Shown piece by piece: positions 49,716 through 61,700 of a DNA stretch of 64,000 bases. Source of the DNA: Pipra filicauda (lineage: Eukaryota > Chordata > Aves > Passeriformes > Pipridae); NCBI RefSeq assembly GCF_003945595.2, contig NW_024104426.1, positions 620,001-684,000 of the forward strand, given 5' to 3'. The position numbers and the translations under genes were made by a program. Below the pieces are notes generated by a model. The model saw only the letters and a program-made list of their open reading frames with translations, searched no databases and was not told where the DNA came from. Numbering within the stretch: the first letter of the stretch is position 1; each line of letters opens with the position of its first letter.

Positions 49716-52700
49716 CTGTATGGAATACACATTATATTTATTATTAGATTAAATCTTACTGAGAGAATACTGCATTCAGCATATGTTCCTTTAAAAACAC
49801 ATTATGCCCAACGTCCTGCTGAGCATCCACATACAGTTGTGTGTTTATTTCTGCACTAGAAATGGTATTTCCAGGAGGTCATTATTAGAATCTACATCGA
49901 AGGAAGTGTGAAGTGCTCGAATGATTCAGAACAACAAAACACTTGTGCATGATATATTTTGCAACAGAGCAACAGAGGTCTTTGTAAACAGAATCTACAA
50001 AAGTCTTTCTTTAGAGAACAATGTGATCAGTCACTGAAATACTTGGAAAAACAAAGCTGCTGACAGAAAAACACTTGAATTTTTATTTAGTAGCACAGAA
50101 TTCACACACTTAACAACAGCTACATATGCATAAACCCTTATATTCTATACTCATCCAATTTAAAAAAAAAGTAGCTTTGCACTTGCAGCACCTCAAAAGA
50201 AAAAGATTAGATTACAGTTCCCTTCAGGGAAGTGCTTGATCAGAAGTTTTGATCCTATTGATATAACAAAAAATTGGCTTTTCCTTTCAGAAAATCCAGG
50301 ACTTCACACAGATCATGCAAATGTCTGTGGCTCACTCATACTGAGTGAAAGATACTGTGTATTAAGTCTGATTCTGCTCTTTTGTGCCATTTCTACATTG
50401 TGTACTTTCAACAGTTTACATCGATGAAAGTTAGTTTACTATTGAGAATTCTTTAATCAGATGGAAACTTTATTTTCATTTTAGTTGAGGGAGGAAACAA
50501 AACCCAAGCAGATGTACTCTTTCCAACTCTAAGCTGGTATCTTTAAGTTAAAGTAGTTTTTACCAAGTACTACAGCTTTTTACATTAAAATAACTGTTCT
50601 TTTTATCTGTGAAAAAGCTTTGAGAGTTGAATTTTTCTTCTCCCTTGCAGGTCCTCTCAGTTTGCTTCAAACACACCTGCCACTACTGCTATTTCTTTCT
50701 TTCTCATACCTCTTTTTCTTCCCATGGTGTCTCAGACATTTGAAGCCAAACGTGCAAGGAAAGATTTAAGCTCATCTAAACACAAATGAGCACAATAAAC
50801 CACTGAGCTACATTATCACACCTGACTGTCCTTTCAAGACAAACAAAGGTGCTCTGCTAAGCAGGATCATGAGCTTGTCAGTCATATAAACACAAGCAGA
50901 AGACAGCTGGTCTACACAAGCACGTCTGAGTTTCAGACTTACCAATATCTTTGTGTGGGGACTGAGTGTTCAGGTTTCCCACAGGAAAATTTTCTTCTGC
51001 CTGAAAATGTAAACAAATATTCTATTTAACAAATGAGAAAGGCAACAGATAAGCTCTAATGCAGGTATGTAATATGCTCTTTTGCTTTTGGTGAGAAAGA
51101 CACTGTCTCAGTGCTAGCAGCCTTCACAAAATCTGTATTCAAAGGTGTATATCAGTCCCTAAAGTTGCAAAGGAAACTCTTTGATCAGATAGATTTCATT
51201 ATAGTTGCACATATCTGCAAACACTCCCTCCATTCTCCTAGAAAAAAACCCACATCAGACTGGTAGCTGTCCAAAAGCTGATCTGGCTAACTGCTGTTGT
51301 TTAAACTGAAAAAAAACCCCAAAATTATTTCATTCTGTGACATTTTAGAAAACCTCTAAGCAACAACACAATTAGTTCCTACTGAGTAGGACCTACCATT
51401 GCCAGAAAGAGTAGCAGGGTAATCACTTGTCACTCTTGAGGAGAGTTCTTACGCTACATTTAAAATAGATGCTGAAGTCCTTCAAAACTCCAATCTAACA
51501 GCAGAGAATCCCACCTCTGGTACAGTCTGATAATTCTTAGTTTCTGTCACTGAACAGGCACAAAATAATGTGGGTTCTGACAGCACTGCACGACTTAATA
51601 TCCAACTCGTTCCTCAACAATTCACAAACCGCTCACCAGTGTGTTCTCTCCTACACACAGCTCATGCTACAAGACACCAGCAACATGGATCTGGCCAAAC
51701 ACAAAATGACATGGTGCTTTCCCTCACCCCTGTTTCAGCTTCCGTCCACTGAAACAGGAGATACCTGAGCTCCAATCCCTTATTTGCACAATGGGGTCTG
51801 GATCTCCATTGCCAAGTGGTACCTAACCCCTGTCCTAGGCACTGACACACATCCATCCTGGAGCCCCAGTTATCTCCCTGATAACCCAGGAGAGGAAAAT
51901 TGACTCGGCAGCGCTGCAGTTGGGGAATCTGCAAGGAAAAGGAAGACCTGGATTCCGTTCCTTGTTCCAAATAGTTGTCTACATAGCTCCTCCATTTAAG
52001 TATAGCTATTCCATATTTGCTGTTCAATGCTCTTAGTAGGTTGTGCTTTCTTCCTTTCTCACTGTTCTTCACCTCATCAAGACCACAGAGGATGTGTGTG
52101 TGAGCTGGGAATTCTGCTAGAGAACCTAAATTTTGCACTGCAACACTGAACCAGAAGCCTTTTGGTAAATCAAGTCACCACTACATTTGCACAAGATTCG
52201 TCCGAGAAAGATTCATACTTGGTCAGAAGTCATCATAGGGGGAATTGCCAGGAAAGGAGTTAAACATTTTCAAAGGACAACAAAGTAAAATTAAGCAAGA
52301 TATTAAAAAAAAAAAATTTACTACAAGATAACCAGCCTGAAAAATCTCATTCACTGTCAGTGCTGTTTTCTTCACTTATTTTGCTTTGTGGAAATGTGGC
52401 ACTCACAAGTAATCATTTTTACCTCATCAGATGAGTTTTGTGCCCCAAACACAGAAGAACCAAAGAAGTTAAAGCCAGGTGACTTCTGGGAGAAGTTCAT
52501 GAGAGAAAAGAAAGCAGGAGATTTTGATGTTCCTTCTTCACAACCTAAATTTTGAATGCTGTAAATACAGAAAGGAATAAACCATATTAATAGTTTTCTA
52601 AGTAATGATGGCTTTTTTTGTTCTATTTTGTTCTTTTTCTGTTTTTTCACCTTTTTAAATCCCCATAGCTTCCATCAATAATTTCTTTTTGCATCACAGC

Positions 52701-55700
52701 ACAGGTAACACAATTCTTTAAAGCAAAAGTGGTATTCTTACCAATTCTCTACCCTTCTAACAACAACAACCTATTTAAAGATAGAAATCAGGGGTACAAA
52801 TTACTGCAGGAAAAGACAATGTGTCTCATATTTCTAAGCAGAGTCTTGCTCTTTCAAACAGCCTCAAGTGGAAAGGATATTATAAGAAGAAAACCTAATA
52901 AATGCCTAGAATAAATTGGAAAAAAAAATCTGAATATTTTCAGACGAGTTTTCTAGAAAATTCTTTCTATAGTATCTTCCAGGAACAGCAGAAAGGCTTA
53001 TACAATAAACATCAATACAGCTTTTTGCTCAAGATCAAATAAAAGTTGAAATCATACAAGTCAAAGGGAGGTGTTTCAGAGAACTGCATCTTCTTTCCCT
53101 TTAAGTCAGGTGTTTTAGGTACTCTTAAAAATGGTTCTGCACTTTCTTCTACTATGTCAGGATTATCTTCATTTGGATTAAAACACGTGTGTACATCCTA
53201 TTAAAAAGAAATATACAACAATGTTTATAATGTATAAAATTTCCCAAAATATCATTAGCCCATTTACCTATAAATACGTTCATAATATGCTTTAGGTTTA
53301 GTTATGTCTCATGAAAAATAAAAGGATTTTAATAAAATGCTCACAGTGACATATTCACCATCCTTAAAACTGTAACCTTAATTTACCCAATTAAAATGGA
53401 CTTCCTGTGAGTTAAAATTTTCATCCAAAAAATAAAGTTGTGAACTAACATTTTCAACAAAAGATGTAATTCTAAAGTATATCTTAGCATAATGTTTAAG
53501 GTCACACTGGAATCCTCTTTTGATGCTCTCTGGTGAGATAAAGGAACATCACCAGCAGAATATATTTTGGTTGACTGAGATATTTCATCTTCCTCAGAAA
53601 AGGTTAAATGAGAATGTACACTTGGATTCTGTGTAGCAATTTCCACCAGACTCAATATTGTTTTAAATATTTCTTCTCTATCAGTTGGTTTCAGGCATCA
53701 TTCTGTAGTGAATCAACCAGAGGATGAAGAGCATCTCAGACTTGATCTTGTCTACTAGTTGTAGCTGTGTGCTGCTTTGGGCTGGGGTAGAGATTGTATT
53801 CTTCACAGTGGATGGCATAGGAGATACAGTGATAATTATTCAGGGCTGTTTCAGTTACTGCTGAGCAGTGCTCACACAACATCCAGGTCTTTTCTGTTTC
53901 TCTCCCACTGCTGAGTGGGCTGGAGGTGCACAAGGAATTGTGAGGGGACACGCTGGGACAGCTGACCCCAACTGACCACAGAGGTACTGCACACCATGTA
54001 ATGTCATGCTCAGCAATAAAAGCTGTGGGGAAGAAAGAGGAAGAGGGGAATGTTTGGAGTCATGACATCTGCCTTCCCAAGCAACTGTTAGGAGTGATGG
54101 AGCCCTCTGTTCCTGGAAATGGCTAAAAAACTGCCCGTAGATAGGACATAATGACTGAATTCCTTATTCTGTTTCACTACATGCACAGCTTTTGCTTTAC
54201 CTGTTAAATTGTCTCTATCTCAACCCATTTTTACCCTTCTGACTCTGTTCCCCTTTCCACTGTGGGGGGCAGGGAGCAAGTGGCTGTGTGGTGCTCAGCT
54301 GCTGGTGGGTGTTAAACCACATGTGGATACTACCTACATGTGCAACACAACTGGCTTGAATATTACTTGAATATTATGTGTGCTTGATCTCACATCCAGG
54401 CACACCTGGTAAAAGCAGTGGCAATGGAGCCAGCACTGAGCCTATTTATCACAGTTCTTTGTGAGAAATTAAGTTTCAAAAGCAGTCTTTTTTTTTTAAT
54501 GTTTCATCAGCTCACACTGATGAAAATGTTATGCACCAATTGATATAAAAAATATGATGTGCATAGGATGGTCTATTGTTAAAGCAGCAAAAAAACCCCT
54601 CAGAACAATGATGTGATCAAGAGCAATGATCACTATATTACCAACCAGAGGGTATTGGTTGGCTCCTCACCTGTTGTGTGCCTTATAGTGAGTCACTTTG
54701 CCAGTTTCTGAGATTCACCTCTTGCCAAATGATTCAAACATGTCAAAATATTTTGACTATTGTAAATAAATTAATTACTTATGACATAAGAAATGCTTTG
54801 CTTACTTGAGGTATGTGCGAAGATTCCTTTGGCTCATCTGCTTCTTTATCACCACGTTTGGCCTCTTGGTTTGCTGCACAAAAAAAGACAGCACTGTCTG
54901 TATTACAGCAGCCTTTGAAACAGGTACATAAAAATTACATTGTGGGAAAGAATCCCTGAGGAGGGTTTACTAAGTTGGCATTGCTATTGCTGAGGAAGTG
55001 TTCTGACTGTGGTTTTCATAACAACCCACTCTGTGGCTACATCCATAATAATTACTTCTTGTTCTGCCACTTACTCACTATTGTCACAGCATTACTCGGG
55101 CTGCTTCCCGTGTTTTGGTGTGTTCTCTAAACCTACCCATTGTTCCCTGAGAGTGCTGTGTTTGTCTAATCCAGCCATTGCCCTCTGAGAGTGCTAAATG
55201 CCAGTCAATAGAAACCAGGTGGGGACAATATAAAAAGCACATCTGTGTGACAGTGATGAAGTGTTTAAAGGAGGATGAGAGGGAATGTTATCAGACTTTC
55301 TGCTCTAAGCTTCAGGTCATGCAACATCTCAGGCACTGTGGGTTAAGGACACTGTTTCAGGACACAGAAGTAGTGTCCTATTTATAAAAAAATATAGACT
55401 ATAACCTTTTACGTGCATCTAAATTGGCAGTATAATTAGAAAAAAAATATTTAAACTGAAGTTCAGTGCCTTGTAATCTCAAAAACTGTAGGTGTGTTTC
55501 TAACTACCCTGTTTTGTTTCTGTAAACATTCTGTACGTTTTTCTCCAGTTAATTTTTGTCATTAATAATCTTAATGTGATGATTCCAGATTCCTAAATGA
55601 CTGGGTTTATTATACCCCTTTTCTTTGCATTTTCTCATGCCTCCTGGGCAGATTTTGAGACTGGATTTCATTTTACCCAAGTAATTTGAGACTAGAGTAA

Positions 55701-58700
55701 GAATTTACAGGAGCTGTTGGAAGCCTCTATTCATTGGCAATAGTCAATGCAGAATGAATCTGCCTGTCTGCTATACTCAAAGTTTGAACTAAATAATCAA
55801 AGTGGGAAAGGAATACAAATGGTGGCCCTCTTAACACCAGAATGAAAATTTGGTCCCTAGAATTATATGATCCAGCCTTATAAAAAAAATTGCAGTGGTA
55901 CCTTACCCATTACTGCCTTTTTACTCTCAAACTGCTGGTTGGAAGTCAACTGCTTTGGAGGATTTGTCACTCTAAAAGACAAAAATTATTGCTTGTCTAA
56001 ATATGAATTACTTCCAAAAACCTCAGCCTTAAGAATGAAAACTACTTTATTAAAGTTACCTGAATTTCATTGGGGTTTGTATGCTTGCTATTGATGGAAC
56101 CTGGGCAATTCGTGGGTTATTGGTCCCTGCGGTGTCAATAACCATCTAAAAGGCAGAAGAAAAATTCAAATGAGGCAGCAAATGAAATTGTCACATCAAC
56201 AGTATCACCTTAATTTCTTCTTACACTGTGGAAATCCCTTCTTTTAACCGGGAATTAAGGATCAGGCAATGTAAAAAAAACCCTACCTTTTTGCCTGTAT
56301 TTCCATTATCTACATTTTGACAGCATGATACCCAAAATCACTTCTATAATTTTTTATAAAGTCTTAGTCACAACACCGATAACTCGATGTGAATAATTAA
56401 CTCCTCTGTGACACAAATAATGTTACGTAATTTACGACCTTTATCCAGGTTTGCTGCTGCTGCTTCTCAACACAAAAAGGGCTGGGCCAGGCCTGCCTCT
56501 GCCACTGAAGGCTGATGTGAGCATGTACATCAGTCTCAGTCAGCACAGATCTCCTGTGTGGATTGAAAAACTTCAGAAAACATGGAAGTATTCCCAGCTC
56601 ACAGATTTTTATCAGATCAAAAGCCCTAACTCTCATATCTAGGGTGTCTTTGTGCCTTAAGGGCAGAGTGGCACCAGGGTTCTATACCTCTGCATCAGAT
56701 AACACATTATTTCACAGGGAACATCTAGTTCTGGTTTATTTTTAATTTACAAAATGTATCAATCTGAATTCAGTTCAGGATAGGGGACTAAAGGGCTGGT
56801 TCTGCATTATCTGTCTGCCACTCAACTCCTGAAGTTTACAGCACACCTTCTCTGAAGCATAGCAACCTTTCTTCCAATCTTATTTTGCCTCAGACTCCAT
56901 CTTCTTTTCCTTGTTGTCATCATCCTTTCTGAAAGTTCTCTTAACCTTGACTTACTGCTTCTCAGTATTGTCTAAGTGCCATTCTAAGTCCTAGATTTGC
57001 AGCCTCATCTCTAGATTACCCTGGCAACAGCCCCTTCCATCATCCTTGTCATGTCCAACTCCCTCAGCCAGTCACAAATGAGAATTGCTTGAAATTTCTT
57101 CTGGCCTCGTTCCACTCAACCTGGCCACTGCCCTTCATGTTGTCTTATATTATGAAGACACTGTCTTCTCCCACAAGCTCCACTCTACACCATTTAGTGA
57201 TTCCCTCGCTTAGTCCTTCAGTTCCTTTGAAATTCTTAAGAAAATCACAACTGGTTCTGTTTAATTTTAGCTTGATTTTTATTGTTCAATAACATTTGGG
57301 TTTAAATAGAACGAGTGAGGTGCCCCTTAGAAAGAAGGTTTTGATATGGAAGCTTCTGGAGCTTCTGCACAGCAAACACAATCACAAACTATTTACTTTG
57401 TCTCCTATGGCCTTCCCTTATCTGAGTACTCCTTCAATACCTTAACAATCTATTGCTCCTATCAGTGTCCTTGCTCTCTATGAGACTATTAGTGGTTTTC
57501 ACAACTGTGCAAGCTGTTCCTCCAACTTGTTTCTAGGTTGGTGGATTGTGTTTGAATATTTAAGATACAAATACACTTCACCATTTCATAAAAATGCCAT
57601 ATGAACTCTGTGTTTACAGATGAGAGACAGAAAATGGACTTGTGGACTCCTGCAGTGTACAAAGAAAGGTTGTTCATGGTTTTATTCCTGTCAGCCCAGA
57701 TTTTTGTCTCTGGTTAAACCTCAGAACTGAGCTGTTAACTGTAGGCACACCTGTACAGCATCCTGCACACTTAGTCCTTTATGAAATCCTTCGTTATGGA
57801 GTAGATGGCTGATAAGCAATAGAAGCAATAGAAGATTATGCTCCTCCTTTAAAGCTCAAAAAATTTGCTACATAAAACCAAGTGAATCTACAAAGGCTAT
57901 TCTAAATTTTAAAAACTATTACACAAAATTAGTTGGAAAGGTGGAGCACCTCAAGTTTGACATGAGAATGCTTTGCAAGAACAAACATATTTTCAGAATG
58001 AAAAGGCACCAAAGAAAGATTTTTGTTGTCATTACCAAATAATAGCAGATTACCAAGATTACAGGGTTGGCAGGTTTCATGTAAGATATTATAGCACAAG
58101 GCATGTTTGAAGTGTTTTAAATTTAAACCACCACATAAACCAGATTATATAATCTCATGTTTTTACCAGTGGGAGAGCTACATACCTCTGACAAATTTTC
58201 TGCAAGATTGGAGGAACTGCTAGTGGCAACTGAAAGTTCCATTGTTTTTTCTTTGTCTTCTCTCCCTAAATTAATAAATATCATGTAATATTGTCAATAG
58301 GATTAAGTATCCAAAGCATGACATTGTTAAACTAAACTTGGGAACAACGATTATAAATTTTCCTTTCAATACAGAGTGAAAAGAAAATTATCACAAAACA
58401 TGAAAGTATTAATCAAATAATAGTTAATATTTGCTGTACTAATGCAAACAGTGCTAAAGGCATGTTTCAGATTTTTCTGGCAGCATGCATCAGGTGTATC
58501 TGTCATGTTACTTTACTCATTGCATAGGTATGAGAGGAACCAGACAGAAGATTTCCTGAACATAAAGATGGGTAAGCACCCAACTTCCACTGAAAACTTG
58601 GCTTCAACTGTCACAGTAGGAGCAGTTCACTGGATTTGTTGTTGTGCATTATCCATTCATTTACACAAAAATAATCCAAAATCCTCACTGAGAAATCATT

Positions 58701-61700
58701 AAACACACTGCACCTGTTTCTGGTTGTTGATTTGAGAATCTAATACTCTGTACAGACTGGACCAGTTTCTGAGGAATGCGTAGGACAGGTAATGGTTTGC
58801 ACCACTGATGTTTCTCTTTTGGCAAAGGTGTGTGTTCAGGCTCTTCAAACATCCTAAACAGAATTAAATTTAAAATCATTAAGTCGCAAGAGAAAAGAAA
58901 CCATAAAATATAACTGCTTCAAATAAGTGTAGTTTTCAAGGGAGTTGGATGTTGTCAGTGAGGTTCTACCACTTTCAGCACCAGTAGTTGATAAAAATTG
59001 ACGTTTTCTTTAAATAATATCAGACAGAGAATATCACTGAAAAAAAGAAACCACCAAGTAGTAACAAGCCAATCATAAGAACATTGATGACTTAAATTTT
59101 GTCAGTATCAAAGAAAAGAATTAGTAGTTTGAAATTTGACACTTTGAATAAAGTACATCATTATTGTAGTTCTGAAATCACATTTTCACATTTAAAAACA
59201 CTTTTTCTCTCTCTCTGAGATTGTCTGGAATACTCACACTACACATACACAAAAGAGAAAACTGCAGCAAGTGTTTTCACTTGTGGGGTAATTATCTGTG
59301 TAGGGTAAATAGCTCTTTACAGTGGAGAAAGACAGAGGTTAGCAGAACAATGAAGGGTAAAGTGGCTATTTGGCACAGGAACGTTTACCATTTTTTAAAA
59401 TAATGAGTTCTATTCTATTTTCTCTCTGGCGTTCTTGCTTAGTGCCTCTGTGCTTCTAGCTACAACATCTGGTCTGTTACTGACTGAACAATGCTGGTCA
59501 GAACAAATAAAGAACTGAGTCAGTCTGTTGGTTCTTCCTGAAATGTTCCATAAACAAAAATAAGATAAAATGTAGGATGCTCTTTGTAAGACAATGTGGA
59601 GTAAAATTAGCGATACTAATAAAAAATACCAACTAGAAGCACTGGTTAAGATACATGGGCCTAACACATTAAACTCATATCCATACCTGTGCTCACATAA
59701 AACTGTGAATGCACCTCAGACAAGTAACTCTGATGAAAAGGACCATTTTCACGTGTAGTTACATATACACCTGGTGCTGTGCTGGACTGAGAGCTAACAA
59801 ACCATACAAACCATATACCACCTAACACAGCAATCAGAAAAACCCTACGAATATTAGAGATTTTTTAAACAATTTTAGTTACACTGATTATAGATAAACC
59901 TGTGTCAAGACTGAATATTACAGGAAATAAGATGTGTATACAGCTGGTGCATCTTTAAATTCAGATGCAGGGAGCATAAAGACGAGGAGAAATCAAAACA
60001 CAGCTAAGCACAGAACTCTGGCTAAAACTGCCTCACTTTGTTCAAAGTGGCTTATTCGACCACTTTACCACAATCAGCATTCAAAGACCAACGGAACAAG
60101 GCTGCAGTGGTTAAGGTCATCAGCTAGACTGCCATAGACAGCCTAATAAGGGTGGAGTTTTTTGTTGTTGGGGTTTTTTTTCTTTTGCTTTGGATTTTTT
60201 TTTTTCACAGAATTTAGGATGCTAAGTTATGTTTTTAAAAGTTCTTGCAGTCACTTTCCATGTGCTCCTGTAAAGCCTAGCAGACAACTCTACCTTTCTA
60301 AAGATTTAGTCTCCATTAAATATATTCTCCATATTCTCCATAAAAAATATTCTTTCACAACGCATATCTATTCAGAAGAATGTATCAAAGGCAGTTACAA
60401 ACCAGATTCAGAAGCTCTTAAATATGCACTTTTTGAGTAACAGAGCTTGCAGTTAAACTTCATGCGTATGCATTACAGCTGTTCCCTTCCCTCCCCAAAA
60501 ACACTGTTGAAAAATAAACCATGGGCATCTTCTCTGACATAATTAATAACCACTGGAAGAAAAATCAAGCTGCAAACTGAAGCTCAAAACAGTCCAAATT
60601 GCAGTAGCAAGAAAGAGCATTTGTCTTCTTTCTCTGCTTCATTGTTAGTAGACATCTGAGTAGATAAAAAAATCTTTATCTTGATCCATACTGCAAAACA
60701 GGGAACGCTTTTTAAAGTGTAAAGAAAAAAATAGATATTCTTAAATCAAAATAAAGTGGCATTTTCTTAGTAATAGTTTCTTCACTGTAGCATAACAAAG
60801 CCCAAAGATTAATATTACTTCATTTTCACTCTAGGAATCAAGTGCGTTTGGTCAGACATATGAAGAATCACACCTGATTCCTGTGGTATTTCCAAGACTC
60901 TCCTGAAGTCGTGTTCAGTATCCTCCTGAGGAGAATGCCAGCAATTCCTTTGGGAAACAGGACTTTAAATGACTAGTAACTAATAACTGCCTATGAGGTT
61001 TGGTGAGCACAGGGTTGCCTCTTCATATATGTTTACATTGGAAGTCCTGAAACAACTTTTTAAGTACTTTTCCAAGAATTATATTACCAAGTTTTTTCTT
61101 TGATCAGTAAAAGTTAATCTCTTGTAACGCAGAGGTACTGAAAGAGCAGCAATAATCTGCCATGGGACATCTTTTATGTGAAGTTTTAGCAAAAAGCTCT
61201 CTCTTGGAACATAAGAAGTGGAATTAATATACGACCAAATCGGAAAAAGAATAAATACAGAATTACAGAATAATGAAATTAAAGCTCTCTCAAACATTTT
61301 AGAAAAGCAGAGAGAATGGACATGATATATGCTGTAGCACAGTTCAAGATATCAGCCTTTCTACCTAATAAATATAATCTCTAATTGAGAAATCAAGACT
61401 AGGGCTTCAAAAGAGTTGAGTCCTATTTGGTGGCTGATGAGAACTCTTAATTTGCAAATTTTACCTATGATGACTGTCAGTGTAACTGGTGAACTATGAA
61501 AGCCCACAAATCAGAGAGAACAGCTGGTATGAGCAGAGGCACCTGTGTTTTGCACTCAGTCTTATCAATAACTGACCAGCCAGCAGTAAATGATTCCAAC
61601 TAAAATGTTCCAGGCCTTTTAAAAGAACATTTACCATTTCCATTCTCCTACCCAAAGGAGAACATATAAATCAGCACCTATTAATTGACTTGCAAGTTGG

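Noticed and set aside
51760..51960. Possible ancient tRNA-derived SINE fragment
   Set aside because: A B-box-like stretch (GACCTGGATTCCG) was seen, but no A-box or family body could be recognised. Not enough to call.
53197..54806. An additional SIX6OS1 exon in the LTR-bearing intron
   Set aside because: The flanking exons join in phase 0. The joined protein follows the mammalian order (SSHIPQ then DVHTCF) without a gap.
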